Below, piece by piece: positions 34,536-45,799 of a stretch of DNA of 64,000 nt (position 1 is its first letter; every line of letters starts with the position of its first letter). The position numbers and the translations under genes were made by a program. Source of the stretch: Gnetum montanum (lineage: Eukaryota; Streptophyta; Gnetopsida; Gnetales; Gnetaceae); NCBI GenBank assembly GCA_015680685.1, contig MNCI01004656.1, forward strand, positions 256,718 to 320,717, given 5' to 3'. Below the pieces are notes generated by a model. That model did no database searches. It was given only the letters and a program-made list of their open reading frames with translations, and was not told the origin of the DNA.

Positions 34536-35282
34536 ATGGCCCTGAAACGTAGACACTAGGAAGGTCCTACTCAAGGTGTAATTAAATAGCCTAGGAGAGG
34601 TGAAGGACAAGTTCTTGCTGAACAACATGCAGAGTAGGAGGAATAATCATTTAGCATCCATTAAGAAGACCCTACTACTATACAATCAAGGCAAGTGAAA
34701 AGAGGAGCTGCTGCAATGTTTGAACAGGGACAATATCTCACGCTAACCTAGGATTGTATTCAAAACATCCATGAAAGGTCCATATTCACTGTAGTGATCA
34801 TGAAATTAAACTTTGGACCTTTCACAGAATTTGCTCTAGAGGCCATTAAGGATCATCTCAAAGGTTCCCCATTATTGCCTACCCTCTCGGAAAGCGATGC
34901 CTGGTACTTAGGGGAAATGTACCAATTTTGGCACAATAAAGATGTAGTGGTGTGACTATTGACTTCTCTATTCAAGCCATTTTGAAGTATTAAACCTTCC
35001 AAATACAAGGCCAAAAGTTGCTTAGAACTAGCTGGACACTTTCAGAATCGAGCAACTTAATAAACTATTGATAGAGAATAAAAGGGTGGTGAAAGAATAA
35101 GAGAAGGCTGACTGGGATGCCTCTATGGCACAAGCACAAACTTACATGCATGCAAGGCACTCAAGGCCTTACAAGAGGAGAAAATCCAAGCCATACTTTG
35201 ATGCCATCAACTTCTAAGACCTGGAGCACAAGAAAAGGGAAAGACACCAATGGAGGAGCCACTGCCACCAGGAACCACATGA
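34536..35282 (+). pseudogene. Shortened ORF3 of TE-e
   Basis: Begins MALKRRH, keeps the first part of the mobile-type region (NFGPFTEFALEAIKDHLKG, SDAWYLGEMYQFWHNKDVVV), then jumps to ENKRVVKE and DASMAQAQTYMHA with KALQEEKIQAIL, and closes with GKTPMEEPLPPGTT and a stop at 35280-35282. Most of the coiled-coil half, the W-QPI motif and the PCPW motif are missing, leaving about 250 codons against about 900 in TE-b and TE-f. TE-h shows the same short join at its C-terminus, so the deletion predates both insertions. Stops and a frame change are present. Confidence 0.7.
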
Positions 35283-35447
35283 GTTCCAAATTTTTGTAGT
35301 TGTAGCACTTTATTGTGTTGTGTCTTTCTTCTATTTTCTTCCCACACTGTGGCATCATTTCATTATTTTTCCATGTAATAATCCCATACCTATCCACTAT
35401 GTAATTACTGTAACTCAACGATGAGTTTTTATTCAGTCGTGGGGGTA

Positions 35448-36248
35448 TGATGGAACACGATATCGCATGGGCCATGATATCACGTACGTGATATCGAAGT
35501 CCATCAAAAAGTCTATAAATAAGAAGAGGCATACCTCCAGAGATAGTTTTGGAGTTTTGAGAGTAGATTGTAGCTAAACTTTGGCAGTTTGATCCCTCCA
35601 GAGATAGATTATTTTCCCATGTCTGCCCAGAGTGTGGTGAATGTAATTGTACGACATCCTTTATTCGAGTGTGACGTACTTGGACATGCACATGACTGGA
35701 AATAAAGATCGATATTACTTCATCATTGTAGCATTCACTTTATCTATTTATTTAATTAATTGTTATTTATTGCTTTCCTAGTTAATATTCTGTCACCCTT
35801 AAACTCCCGTTAGAACACGAAATAAATACAACTTGATTGCCAGCATTTAAGTGTGACTACTTGGTAATCTAGTGGCATACCTAGGATTTACACTTGGTAA
35901 TCCTAGTGGTAGACATGCACGAAGTCCAAGATGTGTACGGATAATCAAGGAGATGCTCATCGCACTTAGGCTAGATTAGACTTTCTTACCCTTTCCTCCT
36001 AGCTTAGTTAATGTTACCTTTCATTGCCTTCAAGAGTAGCATTAGATTAGGAACACATCATACACCTCACTCTGGACTAAACCATACGTGACAAAGCTAA
36101 TACTAGTCCATGTGGGAAGACAATGAACTGCGACCTATGGCTAACTATCTAGGTGCCAAAACTAGTCCATCTATAGAGTTTGACCGGATCACACGTGAAA
36201 ACGCTTGTATTCGTATGGTTGAGTGTAGGGGTACCTCACCACTCATCA
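35448..36248 (+). repeat. 3' LTR of TE-e
   Basis: 801 bases, TGATGGAACACG...CCACTCATCA. The middle (about 35820-36010) is almost identical to the 5' LTR, but the first 150 bases and some of the end are clearly different. Confidence 0.9.
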
Positions 36249-36253
36249 ATTAT

Positions 36254-36676
36254 AATTAAAAATGAACTTCAAAATTTAGTTTAATGAAAAAAGTAACAAA
36301 GGGTATGTCCTAGGTAGGATTAGGATCAAAAATTCTCTATGAATAGAATATTAGATAATTACATATGTATTATAATAATAAAAGATGCATAATAAATAAG
36401 AAATGTGCATAAAAAATACAATATACATAGTAAAATATACAAAAGACCTATGGCTAAGCTTTAATAGTGGTAAAAGTGAAGGATACAAAACTTAAAAAAA
36501 GAATACTCTAGTAAGTATATTATATTCATTTATGTAGGATAATAATAACTATAATAATAGTATATACAATAATAAAAGCTTATTATTTAGTGAATAAAAA
36601 TTAGAACTAATCTATTGACACATAGTTAGCAATAGTAACGAATTAAATCCATGCATTAAATTAAATAATTAAGCCT
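36254..36676. other. A/T-rich stretch right of TE-e
   Basis: No gene or repeat end recognised. It is A-rich like 28171-29717, and together they may be one older insertion into the TE-c gag that TE-e then split. Confidence 0.35.
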
Positions 36677-37667
36677 TTGCAAGCTACCAATGAAAAAAAT
36701 AGAGTACGATTTATCATAAGAAGGATCTCTAGGCCTAGGTCTTGCAGTAGGCCATTTAGAGAAAAGCATAGCTGTCATAGAAATATAGTAAGCCAACATG
36801 ACTCTCTTGGTTCTCCATCATCCTCATCATCATCATTTTCAAGCTCTAATGAGGATGAGTATGGCCAAGGAAAAATGGTCAATGGTAGATGACCTAGTGA
36901 AAATAATAAAAGAGACCATCAAAGATTTGTAGATAGAGATGGTGGATGGTATTAAGATATAGGACATAGATATTAGAGAGGAAATAACAAGAAACACAAA
37001 AGGGGACATAGTCATGACATGGATCATGATGAAAAGATGATTATGATGAACCTTTGCTTACAACTCAAAGTATAATTAATATCATCGAGGTAATGTATAT
37101 ACTCACCAAGAATTGGAGGGATGATTGAATCAAATTGTTGGACAAGAACAACATCCCTAAGTTCAAAGAAGGCTATAATGATAACTTATGGCATTATTTG
37201 CAAGTCTTACATCATGGCTATGCATTGCAGAAAAGAAAAGAAATGGTAAAAGATGAAGTTATCTCTAAGAATACTCATTAAAGAAGCTAAAAGTTGGTAT
37301 TGGTCCTTAGAATTGGAATCTATCCAAAGATGGAGTATGATGCTAGAGCTCTTTAATGACAAGTATTAAATATACTCCAAAGTGTCCAACTTGAGGAAGC
37401 AAATTCAAGAGTAGAAATAGGAAAACCAAAAATTCCTTAATGCATCCTTGGGTAGATACTATTCTTTGCTATACAAATGATCAAGCCATGGCTTCTCTCA
37501 AAGGAAATAGTTGTGGCACATCATAGATGGACTCAAGAACAAAATAAGAAAGACCATTGGAATTTATGCTCATGGAAGACTTTTAGAGATGCAAGTTCAT
37601 CAAATTCAAAGAATTATTGATCAAGTGGAAATAAGGAAAATAAACTTATTAATTGAGAGAGCGTTAA
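36677..37667 (+). pseudogene. Middle part of an Athila-like gag (probably TE-c)
   Basis: QATNEKNRV at the start lines up with EATNSRYKW of TE-b gag. A Ser-rich run (SPSSSSSSFSSSNEDEYG) follows, then KFKEGYNDN-like, WYWSLELESIQRWSMMLELF, SHGFSQRK and WHIIDGLKNKIRKTIGIYAH with GRLLEMQVHQIQ. This is the Athila-type capsid region. It is cut at 37667 by TE-f and continues at 46675 (the GTTAA target is duplicated on both sides). Several stops and frameshifts. Confidence 0.7.
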
Positions 37668-38495
37668 TGATGAATCATGATTTTGTTAGGTTTGATATTA
37701 GAGCCTTGTTATCAGGTATGTGATATTGGGTCCCAAGAAACGATGTCAGATATCTGATATCATCTCTTCTGTGCTAGCCTATAAATACAAAACTTGGGTG
37801 CACAGTTGGGATATAGTTTACTTTTAGATTTCAGTTAGCATTTTTATAGATTTTTGATTTTCAGTTCTATTATTTCTGAATGCATGTCCACAGTGTAATT
37901 TTTGTAATTGTACAACATCCTTATTCAAGCGTGACATACTTGGACATGTTACATGACCAGAAATAAAGATTGAGATTACTTCCATCATCATAACATCCAC
38001 TTAGATTATTATTTATTTTAATTGTTTCCCTTGTACCTTAGTTAATGTTTCCATTTATTACTCTTTATGATTCCTATCATTAAGTAGAATGAGTATGACT
38101 AATCATGAGCACCTAAGTGTAATGACTTGGTAACCCAGCAATGTATCATTTGGTCAGCCTAGTAACATACTCTTGGTAATCCTAGTGGTAGTCTCATGAA
38201 GTCCAAGGCATGTGTCGAAGATTAAGAATGGATACTCATTGCACGTAGGCTATTTTAGGCTTTACTTTCCATCGTTACTTAGCTTAATTAATTAATTTCT
38301 TTATTGTCATTAGGAGAAACATAGGGTTAGACAACATCATTATATGCCTCACTTTGGACTAAACCATACATGAGAAAGCTACCACTAGTCCAAGTTGGAA
38401 GATAGCGAACTACAATTAGATCATAACAATCTAGATGCACAACTAGTCCCATCCATGGAATTCAGTTGGGTGTAGGGGTACCTCACCACTCATCA
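37668..38495 (+). repeat. 5' LTR of TE-f
   Basis: 828 bases, TGATGAATCATG...CCACTCATCA. U3 has CAGATATCTGATATC (37748-37762), TATA box TATAAATA at 37780-37787, and AATAAA near 37965. It aligns fully with 45800-46669. Confidence 0.9.
37780..37787 (+). promoter_or_regulatory. TATA box of TE-f 5' LTR
   Basis: TATAAATA about 110 bases into the LTR, just after the GATATC palindromes. Confidence 0.6.
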
Positions 38496-38619
38496 TTGGC
38501 ACCATTGCTAGGAATGGTGCTAGCTATCTAGATTAGTTATATTATACATGACCATTATAAATGCATTAATGATATATCTTCAGAAAATATTAAATCACAC
38601 AAACCATAAACCAATAACA

Positions 38620-41127
38620 ATCTCTCTTTCACAAAGAAGTGATAATTCCAAGTATAATTAAAACATTCATTAGAGAATTAATGATATAGTGAAGATAATT
38701 TGAGTGACCAACTTCATGTAGGGGTTTCATATGTTCATGACCACCTTAACGACACTCAAAGACTATATTCACCTAAGATAGAAAACCTTGGAGGAGATGA
38801 AGTAAGTCCTAGACCAGGGAGGCCTAAAGGCCTAGGACCTCTTTGAAATCTAGAAATGACAAATCAAGGGACCCTGGGGAATACCATACAAGCCATAGCA
38901 ATCCTTCCAATTTCTCATCTTCCTCTTCCTCTTCAATGTCTAGTGCTGATGAAGATGAATGTAGGTATAAAGACCAAGTTCATCATTAGTGTCAAAATAA
39001 AAATAAAAATAAAAATTGATCCCACAGGAGAAATCAAATACATTCAAATGAACATAGAAAAAATCATCACAATCAAACGAATAGAAATAGAAATTTTCAT
39101 CACAACATGTTTGATGATGATGAACCCTTGTTGGCCAGTAAGAGCTTGATGTAGATCATAGAGGTAGTTAGGATATCCTGTGGGCATTACAAAGAGAGTT
39201 TCCTACCTAGGCTTGATATAAATAATATTCCTAAATTTGAAGGAGGCTATGATTTGGATCCACAACATCATTTACAAGACTTCCATTATGCATGTGCTTT
39301 CTACAACATTGAAAGTGGGTGGCAAAAGCTCAAGCTTTTTCCTGGGACACTGATCGATAGAGTTGAAGTGTGGTATAGATCATTGAAACCAAATTCAATC
39401 TAACAGTGGTCCAAAATGTTGGAACTCTTCAATAAGAAATACAAAACATATGCAAGGGTTTCTAACCTGAGAAGATAGATCCAAGGATGGAAGTAAGAAT
39501 AACATGAACCCTTGGACATGGACTTAGATAGATATTATTCCCTACTGAATAGATGCCGAAGCCATGATTTCTCTGAGGAAAGGAAACTTTCTCACATCAT
39601 AGATGGGCTTTATAATGAAATAAGGAAGACCCTTGGGATGTATTCCCTAGGTCAATTATATGAGCTATGAACCCATCAAATCCAAGAGATAGTCAGACAT
39701 GTGGCAAAAGAAGAAGGAGAGATACACAAATGGTAGAATGTTGAGAAATATCACTAGGACCCAACCCTTCAAAATAAGTAGGTCCATATCTATGGTAAGG
39801 AGATAGACACCACTCTTGATAAGGTGATTTCACATTAACTCTTGCTGATACAGAAGTCTATTGATGAACTTGAAGCAAAGTTTAATAGTGTGTCAAAATG
39901 GGTATACAAAAAAGTTATAACTTTGATAGAAATTGTAAAAGAGAAGGTTATGCAAAACAAACCAGGTGATCACAATAAACAAAGGATGCAGAACCATAAA
40001 ATAGCTACGTACCCTTATTAGTAAATAAGAAAAATGGAAAAAGAAAGTGAGGTTATAGACTCAACCATAGATGATAATGATGGATGTGACATATCATATA
40101 TGATCACTCGAAGGGCCACTATCTAGTCATGTCACATCTATATGAGTATTCGACTTCTACATTAAACCCTAAATTCATGCAGAAGCACATGCCTAGGAGA
40201 ATACTTCTTCCATAGGGTAATTATAGATAGTCCCACAACCAATCGTACTATCTAAGGGGGACTTATTACTAGCCTCAACACTATCATTAAATGAAATGGA
40301 AAAACCAAAAATCATGGGGAAGGCCACCAAACTAGCCTTATCCTTCCTCTTAGCTGAAACTACATAGATATTATGTTCAACATCTAATTTCTCCAACTAG
40401 TTCTACGTCCTCCACTTCAAATCATCACTATCACTCTCTTGAGTACCATTATCCCATGACATCTCTTGAAGGATCACCACCTCACACCTCTTACCATCCA
40501 TCCTATCCTTGATATTCTCATACTCCAACTTCTAACATGCCATTGCGAGTAACACAGGAAGGTTCAACATCCTAACCACACCAAACAAATGCCACTTGTG
40601 CTACAAATGTGCATAGACATGCTGATACCAGTAGGTTTCCACCACAAACTTAGAAACATCCTTTGTTTAGGATAGGCCCTAGGTAGGAGGGAAACACTCA
40701 TGGACCTACACCATCATCCAAACTAGCATAATGCCAATCTTGTGTAATGCCTTCCTTTTCACCATCATTTGTCTCTAGTCTTATGCAAGGGCCACCATCC
40801 ATTGTTACTTTAACATCAAACCAATGTAATGAATCTAGTAGTTTGGGGAGACACACAAATCCATGCATACTATATCATAATCAAGGATGAAATTGTGGGC
40901 TAGAAATTCAAAATATTAACACAACTCATTCCCTGATCCACCATGCATTTAACAACCAAGTGTGTCAACAACAACTTATCTAGGCAACCGCTGCTAAACC
41001 AAGAGACACCTAGTAGCTTGAACATGGAAAGTTAACAATGTTTTATACATGCATGGAACCTGCCTATCTACATATGAATTATTTCCATGTTCAACCATTT
41101 AGTCATGGGGGAAACCCCTCATTCTAA
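38620..41127 (+). pseudogene. gag of TE-f
   Basis: Start by homology; the codon is ATC here. Ser-rich part (near 38915), then LPRLDINNIPKFEGGYDLDP (near 39200), WQKLKLFPGTLIDRVEVWY, LDMDLDRYYSLLNRC, HIIDGLYNEIRKTLGMYSLG and QLYEL. This is the same Gag pattern as TE-e. A remnant of the zinc knuckle lies near 40086, then a Tyr/Pro-rich tail, the post-protease segment (TNPCILYHNQG, QNINT, NNQVCQQQL near 40860-40980) and the end FSHGGNPSF with stop at 41125-41127. Protease appears deleted between tail and post-protease segment. Many stops, including the widely shared one after KPNSI. Confidence 0.75.
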
Positions 41128-42842
41128 CCTCCAGAATTAATAAGTGTTTTTCATATTTTTGTTTTATAATTTTTTATCATTTTCTTATTTGTTGATATAA
41201 TTTTTCCTATCATTTTTCAACTTTTTCCACATATTGTTTTCATTTTCTTTGTTAGAAATCTTGCTTGTAAATAAAATGATCATGTAGCCCATTGAGGTGA
41301 GGTTTTCTCTATGTTGTGAAGTCATAAGGGATTGATTGTTTTGACAGTGAGGCCACATCATCCATCCACTCATTCCATGAATAAGAGATTCTTACCTTGG
41401 TTATAATGATATTATTTTCCATCACCTCAAATCAAAAATAAATTCATAGTCATTATGCCTAGATAGAAAGTAAATAATCAAGGGAGAATATGAAGGGTGT
41501 GACATTAAGGAAATTTGTGGGTTCTCTTTGGCCACTTTTGTATGATCTATCATGTTGCTAAGGTTGTAAATATATCCTTGTAGATCTAATGAAAAATAGA
41601 AGTAAGAGTAAACTAAAAGGGCACTAAATAAATTTTTGAAGGTTTCACTGGAAAGACATACATCCATGCTTGAAGGTTGGTGGCTTCTCAGAATGTTACC
41701 ATGAAAAAAATAAACAAATAAACAAAGTGCCATCGATAAACTCCTCCCCTAGAAAAAATACCAAGTGATGCTACTCCTTACAACTATGGTAGTCTTATAG
41801 TTGTCAACCAAAGTGATGAAATGATGTGATGTCACTAAAATGTGTTGGAGTTGGTTTGAATCTTGAAAAGAAGGGATAATAATTGCTTAACCATTAATAA
41901 CACACAAGGATTCATTATGCCTTTGGTAAGACACCTCACATTCCATAATCCCTTCTATAGTCCATCTCATCTCTCTGTTCANNNNNNNNNNNNNNNNNNN
42001 NNNNNNNNNNNNNNNNNNNNNNNNNNNNNNNNNNNNNNNNNNNNNNNNNNNNNNNNNNNNNNNNNNNNNNNNNNNNNNNNNNNNNNNNNNNNNNNNNNNN
42101 NNNNNNNNNNNNNNNNNNNNNNNNNNNNNNNNNNNNNNNNNNNNNNNNNNNNNNNNNNNNNNNNNNNNNNNNNNNNNNNNNNNNNNNNNNNNNNNNNNNN
42201 NNNNNNNNNNNNNNNNNNNNNNNNNNNNNNNNNNNNNNNNNNNNNNNNNNNNNNNNNNNNNNNNNNNNNNNNNNNNNNNNNNNNNNNNNNNNNNNNNNNN
42301 NNNNNNNNNNNNNNNNNNNNNNNNNNNNNNNNNNNNNNNNNNNNNNNNNNNNNNNNNNNNNNNNNNNNNNNNNNNNNNNNNNNNNNNNNNNNNNNNNNNN
42401 NNNNNNNNNNNNNNNNNNNNNNNNNNNNNNNNNNNNNNNNNNNNNNNNNNNNNNNNNNNNNNNNNNNNNNNNNNNNNNNNNNNNNNNNNNNNNNNNNNNN
42501 NNNNNNNNNNNNNNNNNNNNNNNNNNTGCTAATTTTTCAAAATTTGCTATCATCGAGAGGGTATTACAATGGTAAGAGTGTTAAAAACCTTAAGTGTTAT
42601 AATGAAAAATCAATCATATTAATGCTAGGAACCTTACTCTTTTCATTAAAGGAATCATAACTATCATAATAAGCCATACATAAGGAAAAAGAAACCATCT
42701 ATGAAGGATCATAAGATAAGAAAAACATTTTTGGGCATTTTTCTAGAAATTTTTCTAACTTTGTAATCATATGCCTAATACACTTAATGGAACTAAGGTC
42801 ATGACTAAGGTATAAACCTATTAATGATAAATAACAACACCT
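41128..42842 (+). other. Spacer between gag and ORF3 of TE-f
   Basis: T-rich start, conserved block ACTGGAAAGACATACATCCA (near 41648) with ATGCTTGAAGG. Interrupted by the N gap. No coding frame; open frames across the N run are artefacts. Confidence 0.6.
41982..42526. other. Assembly gap (545 N)
   Basis: Run of N inside the spacer of TE-f. By position, the second conserved spacer block (GTGCCCACAGAC...) should lie here. Confidence 0.99.
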
Positions 42843-42872
42843 TAGTAACATCCAATCCTTGATTGATTGCAG
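42843..42872 (+). promoter_or_regulatory. Branch point and splice acceptor before ORF3 of TE-f
   Basis: TAGTAAC (42843-42849) sits where TE-e has TACTAAC, and GATTGCAG directly precedes the ATG at 42873. Confidence 0.5.
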
Positions 42873-45612
42873 ATGGTCCCAAAAAGAGGAGCTCAAGCAA
42901 GACCTTTGCAGGGAGTAGCAAAATGCTGAAAAGGTGGTAGAGGCCAATAAGGTGAGCATGTTGAGTACAAGGAATAGAAGGCCCAGTCATTTAGTATCCA
43001 TCAAGAGGCTCCTATCATAGGATAATCGGTCTAAGGAGAGGTTGTAGAACCACAAGCCCCCATGCAGGGACAATGCCTCACATTGTCCCAAGAATGCCTT
43101 GAGGTCATTTAAGAAAAATCCATGTTAACCATGGTTATCATGAAAGTGAACTTCAGCCTATTTATGATGTTTGCTCTCGAGGCAATTCAAACACAACTTC
43201 AAGTACCACCTCTATGACCCATCCTTTTAGATAGTGACGAATGGTACCTTGGTGAAACCTACCAATCTGGCATAATAAAGAAGATGGTACCACTGTTAAC
43301 ATTTGCAAAGTCATTGTTTCATTTTTGGTCAAAGAAATTATCAAACCTCTTAATTTTCCAAATGAGGGTGCTAAGTTAGCTCATATGTCCATGAGGTCTA
43401 ATCGTGACACTAAAAAGCTATGGCTAAAGCAATCCTACAACAAAGAAGATAAGACATATAATGAATATACTTTGAAAAAGAGGACCTATTTCAATATAGT
43501 GACATATCACCTCTTCCCCACCAAAGGGTTCAATAGAATCTCCATGTATGTGACTAGGGGAAGTGCTATACTAATGGGAAAATACATGGCCAACCTTCCC
43601 CAACTATATTACACAAAAATTCAGAGGCAGTTTGAGAAAAGAAAAGGTAGGGAAGCTCACACTTCCATTCCCTTGCTTGATTTGGAAGCTATGCAAATGT
43701 GTTGGAATCCTAGGGTACACAAATGACATTTCTAGGAAGGCTTAGAATGCTTTCTTTACTAAATTGTGTAAATCAGTAGCACCAAGAAAAGACCTTAGTG
43801 AGGAATAAGAACCAAAGAAGGAAGTGAAATCAAAAAAAGAAGTAGAATAAGAGATTGAACAATGCCATGAGCCACAAGATTGACAACCATTGCCATAAGA
43901 CTACAAGCCTACAATGAGCCACTTGCAAAAAATGAATGTTGAAATGCTTAGCTGGGGGAGTAGAGAGGAGTCAAGCCTCTTCAGAGTCATCAATGACGTG
44001 GTGCAGCCCACTATTTGAACTGATCCAACAAAGGAATAAATTTCACTATAATCAAAAAGAGAATCCCAGTGGTCATGACAAATCTTTAGTAACACTGCAT
44101 CCTTCCAAGTGATGCTTGAAATAGGAGAAGGTGACATAGTAGTGGTCATGCAGCATCAGGATGCAACAAGAGTAGTAGAGATGATAACATATTACATTAA
44201 GGAATATTTTAATGTGTCTATTGTGCCCCCAGTGGATTTGATTGGGACTAGAGGTGTGTAAATTCTTGCTAGGACATCAACGACTCTTGTAGCCCTTGAT
44301 GATGTATTTAGATAGATTAGTGTAGACAGGATAAGTAATGACCATATTGTTTGACATTCCTAGTGATGTTACTATGGTACAATCAAACCTCATTGCTACC
44401 AAGGTGAAGTTGGTCATGATTGACACTAAGAAAAATCATGTGGAAGTAGAAGTGCAACGTTTGTAACCAAAGCTAACTACCCTAAAAGCTGAAAGATGGG
44501 ATTCTTCCTAGTTTGTTGTAACTGACTAGCTATATCAATTCAAAACATAGTAGTTGGATAAATTAATTGAAGAGAACAAAGTTGCTAAGCAAGAAAAGGA
44601 GAAAGTGGTCTAGAATGCCTCCACTACAGAAGCACAATTTTGTGCTCATAAGAAGGAACTGACCACCACTGAAGAAGAAAATAAATGACTTGTTGTAGAA
44701 AACAAAAGGTTGATCAATATTGAAAAATAAAAGAACATTTTGGAAGAAAGTGTTCATGAGTTAAGAGAACAACTGGTGAGGGTCAACAAGGACATTAGTT
44801 GATTAGCTAGAGAGAACCACATCCTCTTAATAGAGGAGATTCCTATAATTCGACAAAAGTCAGAAATCAAGATAAGTGCATGGTAGAATAAGGCCAAAAA
44901 GCATGAAAAGCTGAAAGAACACTTCCAAGACCAAGTAGGCATGTATAAGAAATTCAATGAAAAGGAAATCTAGATGGTTAAAGCTTGCATTGGATCCATG
45001 TCAATGAAAAATATTGATTGGCAGCCCATCTTTGATAGTTATGACTTAGTCTAGTAAGTGGAAGTGAAGAATAAAGACCTGAAGATAGAGGATTTAAAGG
45101 AATACATGGCATTGGATAACCTTAGATATGCCAACATTGCCATATTAGTAGTAGGTCATTCAAGAAATGAATTGGAGCAGTAGGTAGTGACCACCTACGT
45201 ATTATATGAGAAAGAGTTTGCGGATAGAAAAGTTTCTTTGTAGAAACTCCATGTAGAAAACTTAGAAGTTGAGGTGATTAAAGCTTGCTACCATGGACAA
45301 AAGGATGTTGGCTCAGACCTAGCCGAAATTTTAACCAATCATCATGAGTTGAAAGAAAAGGCTAGGGCCTTTGAGAAGGAATGATAGTAGTTTACAGCCT
45401 AGTATGCAAAGGCTACCAAAATGTTACCATAGTTTCCATGTCCTTGGGATGTACTAGTGCTAGCATACATTTGTTTAGTGTCCTATAAGGTACATGATCC
45501 AAGGATGAATGAAGAAAATTTGTAGGCACTACTCAACTGCTAGAAATTTTAGAAGCCTGGTGACAAAGGGAAGTGATTGATGAAGGAGCCACCACATTTA
45601 GGAACTACATGA
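42873..45612 (+). pseudogene. ORF3 of TE-f: fullest copy of the extra 3' ORF
   Basis: About 910 codons in pieces. Start MVPKRGAQARPLQGVAKC. Region 43140-43720: NFSLFMMFALEAIQT, SDEWYLGETYQ, then an open frame 43325-43726 with EIIKPLNFPNEGAKLAHMSM, TYFNIVTYHLFPTKGFNRIS, YVTRGSAILMGKYMANLPQL and YYTKIQRQFEKRK, resembling the putative plant transposon protein domain. Middle block GDIVVVMQHQDATRVVEMI (near 44130). From about 44390 to 45060 a long Glu/Lys/Leu-rich coiled coil (ENKVAKQEKEKV, LEESVHELREQLVRVNKDI). Then IDWQPIFDSYDLV (near 45015), YANIAILVVGHSRNELE, FPCPWDVLVLAYI (near 45436) and MKEPPHLGTT with stop 45610-45612. No membrane segment seen. Function unknown; a structural or RNA-binding role is only a guess. 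Confidence 0.75.
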
Positions 45613-45799
45613 GCTTCCCTAATTTTGTCTTATAATGTTGTGTCCAATTTTTGTAAAACACCACTATGGATTATAAGAGTCCATTTTTTGTTTGATTATT
45701 GAGTCAGTTAATAATTCCATACCTTCCCAATTTTTTGTAAAGAACTTGTTACTCATTTTTTTTAACTCAAGGATGATTTTTCATTCAATCGTGGGGGTT

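Larger units (their letters stand above)
29723..36248 (+). mobile_element. TE-e: non-autonomous Athila-like element, LTR to LTR
   Basis: 5' LTR 29723-30524, PBS 30525-30543, gag 30663-32648, spacer, ORF3 34536-35282, polypurine tract GTCGTGGGGGTA (35436-35447), 3' LTR 35448-36248. Perfect ATTAT duplication at 29718-29722 and 36249-36253. The internal part is only 4.9 kb and contains no RT, RNase H or integrase. CpG-containing GATATCGC motifs in U3 are better kept than elsewhere, so this subfamily is probably the youngest here. Confidence 0.9.

Noticed and set aside
41863-42660. Long open frames across the N gap on both strands
   Set aside because: They are open only because N codons are not read as stops. 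The flanking sequence is non-coding spacer.
42873-45612. ORF3 as a true envelope glycoprotein
   Set aside because: It lies in the env position, but I see no signal peptide, transmembrane segment or cleavage-type motif. The N-terminus is RG-rich and the second half is coiled coil.
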